Source: Pseudomonas migulae NBRC 103157 (GTDB lineage Bacteria; Pseudomonadota; Gammaproteobacteria; Pseudomonadales; Pseudomonadaceae). From it: a stretch of 37,738 nucleotides of DNA. Shown in pieces: positions 1-7,939 of the stretch. The position numbers and the translations under genes were made by a program. A model generated the notes under the pieces. It was given only the letters and a program-made list of their open reading frames with translations, was not told the DNA's origin and searched no databases. The stretch spans positions 1 through 37,738 of the forward strand of contig NZ_BDAG01000054.1 in NCBI RefSeq assembly GCF_002091715.1, read 5' to 3'. Numbering within the stretch: position 1 is the first letter of the stretch; each line of letters starts with the position of its first letter.

Positions 1-74
1 AACAGGATCGTCGTTGGTCAGACGGGGTCGCGCTGGGCTATGGTATTTGCATCGCCCCAACCCATCGAGCTCAC

Positions 75-716
75 ATGCCCCTCCTCCCCCGCACCCACCC
101 TCGCCTGTCTGCCGCCGCCACGCTCGGCATTGCGGTGGGCATTCTGGCTCCGGCCGATTCGATCATCAGCAAAATCCTTTTCGGCTGGAACGCCGGGGTC
201 TGGACTTATCTGCTGCTGATGCTCTGGCTCACCACACGCGCCAAAGCGCCGGACGTGAAGCGCATCGCCGAAGTCGAAGATGAAAACGCTGGATTGGTGC
301 TGCTCCTGGTCTGCATCGCTGCGATTGCGAGCCTGGCGACCATCAGCTTCGAACTCGCCGGCAGCCGGGATCTGGAAACGACCCGCAAGCTGCTGCGCTA
401 CGGTTTCACCGCGCTGACCGTGATCGGTTCATGGCTGCTGATCGGGGTGATTTTCAGCGTGCATTACGCCCGTCTGTTCTACACCTGGGACGGCAAAGAC
501 CTGGCGCTGCGTTTTGCCGAAGGCCTGACCACCCCCAATTACTGGGACTTCCTGTATTTCTCGTTCACCATCAGCGCGGCGGTGCAGACTTCCGATGTCG
601 GCGTGGCGACCCGGGAATTGCGCAAGATCGTGTTGGCGCAATCGCTGATCGGTTTTCTGTTCAACACAGCGATCCTCGGGTTTTCGATCAACATCGCCGC
701 CGGCCTGTTCAACTGA
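75..716 (+). CDS. DUF1345-type integral membrane protein
   Basis: The 213-residue product is strongly hydrophobic, with about five to six predicted membrane segments: one near residues 10-28, one near 33-52, a pair near 75-125, and further ones near 165-213. Its size and its C-terminal part, including the YWDFLYFSFTISAAVQTSDV stretch, resemble DUF1345 proteins, a bacterial inner-membrane family of unknown function. The start is the first ATG, with only a weak upstream GAG as a ribosome site. It is followed after about 75 bases by an AraC gene in the same direction, but nothing ties them functionally. The family assignment is from memory of the motif. Confidence 0.75.
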   Translation: MPLLPRTHPRLSAAATLGIAVGILAPADSIISKILFGWNAGVWTYLLLMLWLTTRAKAPDVKRIAEVEDENAGLVLLLVCIAAIASLATISFELAGSRDLETTRKLLRYGFTALTVIGSWLLIGVIFSVHYARLFYTWDGKDLALRFAEGLTTPNYWDFLYFSFTISAAVQTSDVGVATRELRKIVLAQSLIGFLFNTAILGFSINIAAGLFN

Positions 717-792
717 TTCGTGCACAAACGTTCTAGGCATCGCCCTCGCCAAGGGCGTTAAATACGTCGGCAATCCGTCTCACAGGTGCAGC

Positions 793-1632
793 ATGACAAG
801 CCACAACTGGATCGATCTGGCCCAGGACGCCGACACCGGCATCGAGACGCTGCGCGCGCATTTCGAGGGCCACGCCTACGACCCGCACTGGCATGACAGC
901 TATCTGGTGGGCGTCACCGAGCAAGGGGTGCAGCAATTCAACTGCAGGCGGGCCCGGCACCAGAGCACGCCGGGCAAGGTGTTTTTGCTCGAACCGGGTG
1001 ACATTCACGACGGCGAAGCACCGACGGTCGACGGTTTTACCTACCGCATGCTGTACCTCGATCCGCAGTGGTTGAAGCGCGAACTCAGTGCCGTGTTCGA
1101 CAACGCGCCGGACAACAGTCAACTGAGCTTCGCCAATACCTTGGCCACCGACGTGCGCCTGGCCCACGCCACCAGCCTGGCGTTTCAGGCGCTGCACAAC
1201 GGCGAACTGAAAATCGTCCGCCAGACCGCCCTCGATGGCTTGCTCGAACGCCTCACCACTCACCTGCACTGGCGCGCCCGTTATGGCCAGGACCCGCGTT
1301 TGCCCCTGGTGGCGCAGAAGGCTCGGGAATATCTGCACGCCCATGCCCACGAGGACATCGGCCTCGACCAACTCGCAGCCGCAACGGGCGTCGATCGCTT
1401 TCGCCTGACCCGTGCGTTCAAGGCTGCTTACGGCATCGCCCCGCACGCCTATCTGGTGCAATTGCGCCTGGCCACGGCCCGCAGAATGCTGGCCCGAGGT
1501 GAACAACCGGCCACGGTGGCCATGACGTTGGGGTTCGCCGACCAGAGTCATCTGGGCCGCTGGTTCGTGCGGGCCTACGGCCTGACGCCCGCGCTGTATC
1601 GCAAGCGCTGCTCAAATCTTCCAGACAGTTGA
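793..1632 (+). CDS. AraC-family transcriptional regulator
   Basis: The 279-residue protein has an N-terminal cupin-like sensor domain (about 15-140, with HWHDSYLVGV and LEPGDIHDGEAP) and a C-terminal pair of helix-turn-helix motifs (about 175-275, with IGLDQLAAATGVDRFRLTRAF and the second-HTH hallmark ATVAMTLGFADQSHLGRWF). This is the layout of one-component AraC activators that bind a small ligand. A LysE-family exporter gene starts about 50 bases downstream in the same direction. AraC/LysE pairs are common in pseudomonads, so it probably controls that exporter. The ligand is unknown. Confidence 0.9.
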   Translation: MTSHNWIDLAQDADTGIETLRAHFEGHAYDPHWHDSYLVGVTEQGVQQFNCRRARHQSTPGKVFLLEPGDIHDGEAPTVDGFTYRMLYLDPQWLKRELSAVFDNAPDNSQLSFANTLATDVRLAHATSLAFQALHNGELKIVRQTALDGLLERLTTHLHWRARYGQDPRLPLVAQKAREYLHAHAHEDIGLDQLAAATGVDRFRLTRAFKAAYGIAPHAYLVQLRLATARRMLARGEQPATVAMTLGFADQSHLGRWFVRAYGLTPALYRKRCSNLPDS

Positions 1633-1684
1633 CCGTGGGATTGTGAAGATCGACTTCAAAGATCTTCACCGGAGTTTGCCCGCG

Positions 1685-2293
1685 ATGCTATCCACTTTCC
1701 CGACGTTACTGCCCTTCCTGTTGTTTGCGTTCGTGGCGTCGATCACGCCCGGCCCGACCAACATTCTGGTGTTGAGCAACAGTGCCCGATACGGCTTGGT
1801 GGCCGCCGTGCCGATCATCTTCGGCGCCTGTGCCAGCGCCGCGACAATTGTGTTGTTGGTCGGCAGCGGTGCAGGAGCGTCGTTGACCGCTTGGCCCGGC
1901 GTGCAAACCGCGATGCAGTGGATCGGCGTGGCGTGGCTGAGTTACCTGTCCTGGCAGATCTTCAGCGCCCCGGCCGAAGCCGTCACCGCGCGGGACGCCG
2001 ATGCCCGACTCGGATTGGTGGGGGCCGCCGGCCTGCAATTGATCAACCCGAAAACCTGGATGATGGCGCTGGCTGTGGTCGGTGTCTTTGCCGGGGGCGG
2101 CGAACAGCGTCTGGTTCACGTGATGTATTTGTCGCTGGCGTTTTTCCTGATATCCCTGCCGTGCCTGGGGGTCTGGGCATTGCTCGGCGCAGGGTCGACG
2201 CGGTGGTTGCGCTCGCCCCGGGCCATGCAACGCTTCAATCGCTGCATGGCCCTGTTGCTGTTGGGTTCGGCCTGGTTGAGTCTTTGGGCCTGA
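1685..2293 (+). CDS. LysE-family amino-acid/metabolite exporter
   Basis: The product has 202 residues from ATG 1685. An upstream in-frame ATG at 1643 would add 14 polar residues ahead of the first membrane helix and is less likely. The protein has about six membrane segments and the N-terminal family signature SITPGPTNILVLSNSARYG, with the conserved glycine/proline pair of LysE/RhtB exporters. The QLINPKTWMMALAV segment in the middle is also typical. It probably exports an amino acid or a related compound. It lies directly downstream of, and is probably controlled by, the AraC gene ending at 1632. Confidence 0.88.
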   Translation: MLSTFPTLLPFLLFAFVASITPGPTNILVLSNSARYGLVAAVPIIFGACASAATIVLLVGSGAGASLTAWPGVQTAMQWIGVAWLSYLSWQIFSAPAEAVTARDADARLGLVGAAGLQLINPKTWMMALAVVGVFAGGGEQRLVHVMYLSLAFFLISLPCLGVWALLGAGSTRWLRSPRAMQRFNRCMALLLLGSAWLSLWA

Positions 2294-2365
2294 ATCCCGT
2301 TCGTCGGCCATTGTCGGACAATCGACGCTGCGGGACTTGACAGCGAATTGGATTTTGCGGTCTTC

Positions 2366-2379
2366 TGAAACCGGTTTCA
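2366..2379. promoter_or_regulatory. PtxS operator upstream of ptxS
   Basis: This is a perfect 14-bp palindrome, TGAAACCGGTTTCA. It matches the PtxS operator described in Pseudomonas putida, and the identical sequence recurs before kguE at 3587-3600. It lies 52 bases before the chosen GTG start of ptxS and just upstream of a candidate -10 (TATAAA, 2404-2409), so it is well placed for autorepression relieved by 2-ketogluconate. Confidence 0.9.
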
Positions 2380-2431
2380 GTGCTATCGCAAACGCATGAA
2401 CCTTATAAATCCAATAAGAAGGTTTCAGCCC

Positions 2432-3457
2432 GTGAATGATTTCTCCGCCGCCCAGCGCAGCCGCGTCACCATGCTTGATGTCGCCGAACACGCCAAAGTC
2501 TCCAAGGCCAGTGTGTCGCGTTTCATCGGCGATGATCGCGCCTTGCTGTCCGATGCGACGGCCCTGCGCATCGAGCAGGCGATTGCCGAACTGGGCTATC
2601 GGCCGAACCAGATGGCACGCGGTCTGAAACGCGGGAAAACCCGCCTGATCGGTATGCTGGTCGCCGACATCCGCAACCCTTATTCAATTGCCGTGATGCA
2701 CGGGGTGGAAACCGCCTGCCGTCAGCACGGTTACAGCCTGGTGGTGTGCAACACCGACCGCGATGACGAGCAGGAATGCCAGCACCTGGCCCTGCTGCGC
2801 TCCTACAACATCGAAGGGCTGATCGTGAACACCCTCGGCCACCACCGCGACGCCTTGCAGGAACTGCATCGGGAAATGCCCTTGGTGCTGGTGGACCGCA
2901 AGGTCGAGCACCTTGAAAGCGACATGGTCGGGCTGGACAACCCGCAAGCGGTCGAGATCGCCATCGCTCACCTTGAAGATCGCGGTTATCGCGATGTGCT
3001 GATGGTGACCGAACCGTATGACGGCACCAGTTCGCGAATCGAGCGCACCAGCAGCTTCAAGGCGCAGATCGCTCAGCGTTCGACGCTGCGCGGGACGCTG
3101 ATTGAAACCGGCAGTGAGCTCACGGCACACCTCAGAACTTTTATCGACACACCCGGCCCCGGCCCGAAGGCGCTGTTCTGCGCGAACGGGATTGCGGCGC
3201 TGGCCGCTACCCATGCGTTGCGTGAGTTGAAATGCAACCTGTTTGAAGGGATCGGTCTGATAGCCCTCGATGACCTGGATTGGTATCCGCTGGTGGGCAG
3301 TGGCATTACCGCCCTCGCTCAACCGACAGCCGAGATTGGCGCGAGCGCGTTTGAATGCTTGCTCAAGCGCTTGCGCGGGGATGACGGGCCGGTGCGGACC
3401 CTGGATTTTTCGGCGCGGTTGATTGTGCGGGGGTCGACGCTTGGAAACTTTCGGTGA
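2432..3457 (+). CDS. ptxS: LacI-family repressor PtxS of 2-ketogluconate genes
   Basis: PtxS is a LacI/GalR repressor that releases its operators when it binds 2-ketogluconate. The 341-residue product has an N-terminal LacI helix-turn-helix (about 12-32, MLDVAEHAKVSKASVSRFIG), a hinge (GYRPNQMARGLKRG) and a periplasmic-binding-protein-like effector domain starting at RLIGMLVADIRNP. I chose the GTG at 2432 because AAGAAGG lies 9-10 bases upstream, the length matches known PtxS, and the candidate -10 at 2404-2409 would leave the upstream ATG at 2396 untranscribed. Its own operator is upstream and the kgu genes follow downstream. Confidence 0.92.
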   Translation: MNDFSAAQRSRVTMLDVAEHAKVSKASVSRFIGDDRALLSDATALRIEQAIAELGYRPNQMARGLKRGKTRLIGMLVADIRNPYSIAVMHGVETACRQHGYSLVVCNTDRDDEQECQHLALLRSYNIEGLIVNTLGHHRDALQELHREMPLVLVDRKVEHLESDMVGLDNPQAVEIAIAHLEDRGYRDVLMVTEPYDGTSSRIERTSSFKAQIAQRSTLRGTLIETGSELTAHLRTFIDTPGPGPKALFCANGIAALAATHALRELKCNLFEGIGLIALDDLDWYPLVGSGITALAQPTAEIGASAFECLLKRLRGDDGPVRTLDFSARLIVRGSTLGNFR

Positions 3458-3470
3458 ATGTTATGGCCCC

Positions 3471-3535
3471 TTCGCGGGCGAGCCTCGCTCCTGCGGGTTA
3501 TGCGATCACCTGTAGGAGCGAGGCTTGCCCGCGTA
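3471..3535. repeat. REPIN between ptxS and kguE
   Basis: Two inverted REP sequences of the variant GGAGCGAGGCTTGCCCGCG face each other, separated by about 15 bases. The element lies immediately after the ptxS stop and before the kguE operator, so it could end ptxS transcripts or protect their 3' end. Confidence 0.85.
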
Positions 3536-3586
3536 GAGGCCCGACAGATCACCACGACTCTTCATGCCATTTTTTTTGAACAAAAA

Positions 3587-3600
3587 TGAAACCGGTTTCA
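3587..3600. promoter_or_regulatory. PtxS operator upstream of kguE
   Basis: This 14-bp palindrome TGAAACCGGTTTCA is identical to the ptxS operator. It ends only 13 bases before the kguE ATG and directly abuts the likely ribosome-binding sequence GAGG (3601-3604). PtxS bound here would sit at or just downstream of the promoter and could block initiation or early elongation of kguEKTD. Confidence 0.9.
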
Positions 3601-3613
3601 GAGGTCCAGAATA

Positions 3614-4396
3614 ATGCATAAACCACCTGTATCCATCAGCCTCTCCAGCTACGGCGCCGACCTTGTACGCCAACGCGGACAAGGCAGTTTCGTCGATATC
3701 CTTCACGCCGCCGGTGCCCATTGCATCGAATGGCGCGAAGAGTTGCTGACGATCGAAGACCCCGCCCAATTGGCCGATGCCACCCAGGCCAAGGGCCTCG
3801 AAAGCGTGTATTCCTCGCCGATCGAACTGTGGTTGGCCGGGCAGCCCAAACCCAATCCCGAACTGATCACCGTCCTGCAACGCGCCCAGGCTTTCGGTGC
3901 CAAATGGCTGAAGGTGCCCCTCGGATACTTCACCGACACCAGCGACCTGCAGACCCTCGCCCGGACCCTGGGCAAAAGCGCCGTGCAGTTGCTGGTGGAA
4001 AACGATCAGACCTTGCACGGCGGACGCATCGAACCGTTCCAGCGCTTTTTCGCCGCGGTCGAGCAGCACGATCTGCCGATCAAAATGACCTTCGACATCG
4101 GCAACTGGCACTGGCAAGACCAGTCCGCCAGCAGCGCCGCCCGCCTGCTCGGTCGCCATGTCGGCTACGTGCACTGCAAGGCCGTCTCACGGCGGGCCGA
4201 CGGCAAACTGATTGCCATACCGCCTGCCGCCAGTGACTTGCATCTGTGGGAACAACTGCTGCGGCACATGGCCCAAGGCGTCATGCGGGCCGCGGAATAT
4301 CCGCTGCAAGGCGACGATCTGGTACAGCTCACCACCGAGCATGTCGCCGCCCTCGCACGCCTCGGCAACACACGCCTGGAGAGCGCTCATGTCTGA
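3614..4396 (+). CDS. kguE: KguE, sugar isomerase/epimerase-like protein of the 2-ketogluconate operon
   Basis: The 260-residue protein has a TIM-barrel sugar isomerase/epimerase fold (AP-endonuclease-2/xylose-isomerase type). The acidic and histidine positions that usually hold the metal are visible in EWREELL, LLVENDQTLHGG, MTFDIGNWHW and VGYVHCK. Its precise biochemical role in 2-ketogluconate use is not settled; the name comes from its fixed place as first gene of kguEKTD. It is preceded by a PtxS operator, and its stop overlaps the kguK start by 8 bases, which suggests translational coupling. Confidence 0.9.
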   Translation: MHKPPVSISLSSYGADLVRQRGQGSFVDILHAAGAHCIEWREELLTIEDPAQLADATQAKGLESVYSSPIELWLAGQPKPNPELITVLQRAQAFGAKWLKVPLGYFTDTSDLQTLARTLGKSAVQLLVENDQTLHGGRIEPFQRFFAAVEQHDLPIKMTFDIGNWHWQDQSASSAARLLGRHVGYVHCKAVSRRADGKLIAIPPAASDLHLWEQLLRHMAQGVMRAAEYPLQGDDLVQLTTEHVAALARLGNTRLESAHV

Positions 4397-5453
4397 GATC
4401 GATATTCTGTCGTTCGGCGAAACCATGGCGATGTTCGTGGCCGATCACAATGGTGACCTGGCCAACGTCGACCACTTCCACAAGCGCATTGCCGGCGCCG
4501 ACAGCAACGTCGCCATCGGGTTGTCGCGACTGGGATTCAACGTGGCGTGGCTGAGTCGGGTGGGTGACGATTCGCTGGGGCGGTTCGTGATCGACACCCT
4601 GAAAAAGGAAGGCATCGATTGCCGTAACGTTGCCATCGACGCCGCCCACCCGACCGGGTTTCAACTCAAGTCGCGCACCGATGATGGTGACGATCCCATG
4701 GTCGAGTACTTCCGGCGCGGATCGGCGGCGAGTCATTTATCGCCGCAATCGATCGTCCCCGAGCTGCTCAGGGCGCGGCACTTGCACGCCACCGGCATTC
4801 CTGCAGCGCTATCGGAAACGGCGCGGCAGATGTCGTTGGAACTGATGACACGCATGCGCGAGGCCGGGCGCAGTGTGTCCTTCGATCCGAACCTGCGCCC
4901 GAGCCTGTGGGCCAACACGCAACAGATGATTACCGAAATCAACCGCCTCGCCGCCCTCGCCGACTGGGTGCTGCCGGGTTTGAGCGAAGGTCGCTTGCTG
5001 ACCGGCTTCGAAGACCCCGCTGATATCGCGGCGTTTTACCTCGACCAGGGCGCCGAAGCCGTGGCGATCAAGCTCGGCCCCCACGGCGCGTATTACCGCA
5101 CGCATCTGGATGAAGGTTTTGTGGCGGGTGTGCCCGTGGAAACCGTGATCGACACCGTCGGTGCCGGCGATGGTTTTGCTGTCGGCGTGATCAGCGCGCT
5201 GCTGGAAAACCTTAGCGTTGCGGACGCCGTGAAACGCGCCAACTGGATTGGTAGCCGGGCGGTGCAGAGTCGGGGGGATATGGAGGGGTTGCCGACCCGT
5301 TCCGAAATGTCCGCCGAATTCGAGACCGCCTTTCGCGAGCAAGCCCACGCCCACATTCGACCGGGTTCGTCCCCGCATTTTGTGTCCGACACAGATCCAA
5401 ATGTGGGAGCGGGCTTGCTCGCGAAGGGGCCCGCACAATTACTGAACATCTAA
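4389..5453 (+). CDS. kguK: 2-ketogluconate kinase KguK with REPIN-encoded C-terminal tail
   Basis: This PfkB/ribokinase-family kinase is expected to convert 2-ketogluconate to 2-keto-6-phosphogluconate in the cytoplasm. Of its 354 residues, the N-terminal substrate motif GADSNVAIGLSRLG (about 36-49) and the C-terminal signature DTVGAGDGFAVG (255-266, catalytic Asp261) are intact. The start overlaps the end of kguE. From Phe315 onward the reading frame runs through an inverted pair of REP sequences (5332-5425), giving a tail of about 40 residues, with HAHIRPGSS and VGAGLLAKGPAQ translated from REP DNA. As I recall, family members usually end near residue 316, so the tail is probably a late addition of no catalytic importance. 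Confidence 0.92.
   Translation: MSEIDILSFGETMAMFVADHNGDLANVDHFHKRIAGADSNVAIGLSRLGFNVAWLSRVGDDSLGRFVIDTLKKEGIDCRNVAIDAAHPTGFQLKSRTDDGDDPMVEYFRRGSAASHLSPQSIVPELLRARHLHATGIPAALSETARQMSLELMTRMREAGRSVSFDPNLRPSLWANTQQMITEINRLAALADWVLPGLSEGRLLTGFEDPADIAAFYLDQGAEAVAIKLGPHGAYYRTHLDEGFVAGVPVETVIDTVGAGDGFAVGVISALLENLSVADAVKRANWIGSRAVQSRGDMEGLPTRSEMSAEFETAFREQAHAHIRPGSSPHFVSDTDPNVGAGLLAKGPAQLLNI
5332..5425. repeat. REPIN inside the 3' end of kguK
   Basis: The left arm (5332-5357) and right arm (5400-5425) are inverted copies of the REP sequence GAGCGGGCTTGCTCGCGA with its flanking GTGG/CCAC, differing at a few positions, and are separated by about 42 bases. The whole element lies within the kguK reading frame, whose stop is at 5451-5453. 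Confidence 0.9.
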
Positions 5454-5499
5454 ACCCGTTACCTGCTGCGACAAAAACAACAAGCTCAGGAGCACCATC

Positions 5500-6798
5500 A
5501 TGAAAACCGCAACGCTCGCCGCCCGCCGCTGGTGGTACATCATGCCCATCGTATTCATCACCTACAGCCTGGCGTACCTGGACCGCGCCAACTATGGCTT
5601 CGCTGCCGCCTCCGGGATGGCCGCCGACCTGATGATCACGCCCGGCCTGTCGTCGATGCTCGGCGCGCTGTTCTTCCTCGGCTACTTTTTCTTCCAGGTG
5701 CCGGGGGCGATCTACGCACAAAAGCACAGCGTGAAGAAGCTGATCTTCGTCAGCCTGATCCTCTGGGGCAGCCTGGCCACCTTGACCGGAATCGTCTCCA
5801 ACGCCTACTGGCTGATCGTTATTCGCTTCATGCTCGGCGTGGTCGAAGCCGCCGTGATGCCGGCGATGCTGATTTACCTGTGCCACTGGTTCACCCGCGC
5901 CGAACGCTCCCGGGCCAATACCTTCCTGATCCTCGGCAACCCGGTGACCATGCTCTGGATGTCGGTGGTGTCGGGTTATCTGGTGCAGCATTACAGCTGG
6001 CGCTGGATGTTCATCATCGAAGGCTTGCCGGCAGTGCTTTGGGCGTTTATCTGGTGGCGTCTGGCGGATGATCGTCCGGCCCAGGCCAAGTGGCTCAGCG
6101 ACCAGGAAAAGCACGATCTGGAAAGCGCCCTCGCCGCCGAACAGGTCGGCATCAAAGCCGTGAAGAACTATGCCGAAGCCTTTCGCTCGCCGAAAGTGAT
6201 CATCCTGGCCCTGCAGTTTTTCTGCTGGAGCATCGGCGTCTATGGTTTTGTGCTGTGGCTGCCGTCGATCCTCAAGGCCGGCGCGCAAATGGACATGGTC
6301 GAAGCCGGCTGGCTCTCCGCGCTGCCGTATCTGGCGGCAGTGATCGGCATGCTGTTGGTGTCCTGGGGTTCGGACAAACTGCAAAAACGTAAACGCTTTG
6401 TCTGGCCGCCGCTGTTGATCGCTTCGATTGCGTTCTACGGCTCATACGCGCTGGGCGCCGAACATTTCTGGTGGTCGTACACCCTGCTGGTGATTGCCGG
6501 CGCCTGCATGTACGCACCTTACGGACCGTTCTTCGCGATCATTCCGGAAATTCTTCCGGCCAACGTCGCCGGTGGCGCCATGGCCTTGATCAACAGCATG
6601 GGCGCACTGGGATCGTTTGGCGGTTCCTATCTGGTCGGCTATCTGAACAGTTCGACCGGTTCGCCCGGCGCGTCATACCTGCTGATGAGCGGTGCGCTGA
6701 TGCTGTCGGTGGTGCTGACGATTTTCCTCAAGCCCGGCGCAAGTGACCGGGAGCGTCCTTCGGTTGCGGTAACGCGCCCAACCGCCGCCCATCCTTGA
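5500..6798 (+). CDS. kguT: 2-ketogluconate MFS transporter KguT
   Basis: This 432-residue major facilitator protein has about 12 membrane helices. The N-terminal anion:cation symporter signature is LAYLDRANYGFA (Asp28-Arg29), and helix 4 carries the FMLGVVEAAVMPAML motif. It is expected to import 2-ketogluconate across the inner membrane. AGGAG stands 7 bases before the ATG. It is third in the kgu operon, 46 bases after kguK, with kguD starting about 20 bases after its stop. Confidence 0.92.
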   Translation: MKTATLAARRWWYIMPIVFITYSLAYLDRANYGFAAASGMAADLMITPGLSSMLGALFFLGYFFFQVPGAIYAQKHSVKKLIFVSLILWGSLATLTGIVSNAYWLIVIRFMLGVVEAAVMPAMLIYLCHWFTRAERSRANTFLILGNPVTMLWMSVVSGYLVQHYSWRWMFIIEGLPAVLWAFIWWRLADDRPAQAKWLSDQEKHDLESALAAEQVGIKAVKNYAEAFRSPKVIILALQFFCWSIGVYGFVLWLPSILKAGAQMDMVEAGWLSALPYLAAVIGMLLVSWGSDKLQKRKRFVWPPLLIASIAFYGSYALGAEHFWWSYTLLVIAGACMYAPYGPFFAIIPEILPANVAGGAMALINSMGALGSFGGSYLVGYLNSSTGSPGASYLLMSGALMLSVVLTIFLKPGASDRERPSVAVTRPTAAHP

Positions 6799-6819
6799 AT
6801 TGATGCAGAGATGAATACG

Positions 6820-7797
6820 ATGAAAAAGCAGGTTGTACTGTACAAGAAACTCTCGCCGCTGCTGATGGCCCGTCTGCATGAGCAGACCGAGGTGACGCTG
6901 ATCGACAGCCTCGACGCCGACGGGCTCGCGCAGTTGCGTAAAGCCCTGCCCCGCGCCCAGGGCCTGCTCGGCGCCAGCCTGAAACTGGACGCTGGGTTGC
7001 TCGACCTCGCGCCCAATCTGCAAGCCATTGCCAGCGTGTCCGTGGGCGTCGACAACTACGACATCGACTACCTGACCGAGCGACGCATCCTGCTCAGCAA
7101 CACCCCGGACGTGCTCACCGAAACCACCGCCGACACCGGTTTTGCGCTGATCCTGGCGACGGCCCGGCGCGTGGTGGAACTGGCGAACATGGTTCGCACC
7201 GGTCAGTGGAAACGCAACATCGGCCCCGCGCAGTTTGGCACTGATGTGCACGGTAAAACCCTGGGCATCATCGGCATGGGGCGGATTGGCGAAGCGCTGG
7301 CCCAGCGTGGGCATTTCGGTTTCGGCATGCCGGTGATCTACCACAGTCACTCGCCGAAACCGGCGGTGGAGCAGCGCTTCGATGCGCAATACCGCAGCTT
7401 GCCAGAGCTGTTGCAACAGGCTGATTTCGTTTGCCTGACGTTGCCACTGACCGCTGAAACCGAAGGATTGATCGGCGCAGAGCAATTTGCGCTGATGGGT
7501 CCGCAAACCATCTTCATCAATATTTCACGGGGCAAAGTCGTGGACGAAGCAGCGCTGATCGAGGCCTTGCGTTCGGGGCAGATTCGCGCGGCGGGGCTGG
7601 ATGTGTTCGAGCGTGAACCGTTGAATCCAGACTCACCGCTGTTGCAGTTGAACAATGTGGTGGCAACGCCGCACATTGGCTCGGCGACCCATGAGACTCG
7701 GGAAGCGATGGCCACCTGTGCAGTGGACAATCTGCTGGCGGCGCTGGCGGGTGAGCGGCCGAAGAATCTGGTGAATGTGCGGGCGTGGAAGGCCTGA
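6820..7797 (+). CDS. kguD: 2-keto-6-phosphogluconate reductase KguD
   Basis: This NAD(P)-dependent D-2-hydroxyacid dehydrogenase is expected to reduce 2-keto-6-phosphogluconate to 6-phosphogluconate, which enters the Entner-Doudoroff pathway. The dinucleotide motif GIIGMGRIGEAL and the catalytic Arg-Glu-His triad are present (Arg237 in NISRGKVVDE, Glu266 in FEREPL, His285 in TPHIGSAT). I chose ATG 6820, which has AGAG about 9 bases upstream and directly begins MKKQVVLYKKL. The ATG at 6811 is in frame and would add three residues. This is the last gene of the kgu operon. Confidence 0.92.
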   Translation: MKKQVVLYKKLSPLLMARLHEQTEVTLIDSLDADGLAQLRKALPRAQGLLGASLKLDAGLLDLAPNLQAIASVSVGVDNYDIDYLTERRILLSNTPDVLTETTADTGFALILATARRVVELANMVRTGQWKRNIGPAQFGTDVHGKTLGIIGMGRIGEALAQRGHFGFGMPVIYHSHSPKPAVEQRFDAQYRSLPELLQQADFVCLTLPLTAETEGLIGAEQFALMGPQTIFINISRGKVVDEAALIEALRSGQIRAAGLDVFEREPLNPDSPLLQLNNVVATPHIGSATHETREAMATCAVDNLLAALAGERPKNLVNVRAWKA

Positions 7798-7822
7798 GAA
7801 ATTTGGCGCCTGAAAGTCCGTC

Positions 7823-7913
7823 TTCGCGAGCAAGCCCGCTCCCACATTGGTTTTGTGAACGCCACAGATCTAATGTGGGAGCGGCGGTGCGACGATTCGA
7901 CTTGCTCGCGATG
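7823..7913. repeat. REPIN downstream of kguD, one arm a longer variant
   Basis: The left arm (7823-7848) is a standard REP. The right arm starts GTGGGAGCGG and ends CTTGCTCGCGA, but carries about 16 extra bases (CGGTGCGACGATTCGA) where the standard repeat has one G. It lies between the convergent kguD and the aminotransferase gene and may serve as a 3' boundary for both. Confidence 0.85.
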
Positions 7914-7939
7914 AGGCCGGCACAGACAACGCAAAGCCC

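Noticed and set aside
733..1551. 272-codon open frame opposite the AraC gene
   Set aside because: Antisense to a clear AraC regulator; Gln/Gly/Arg-rich composition typical of a shadow frame.
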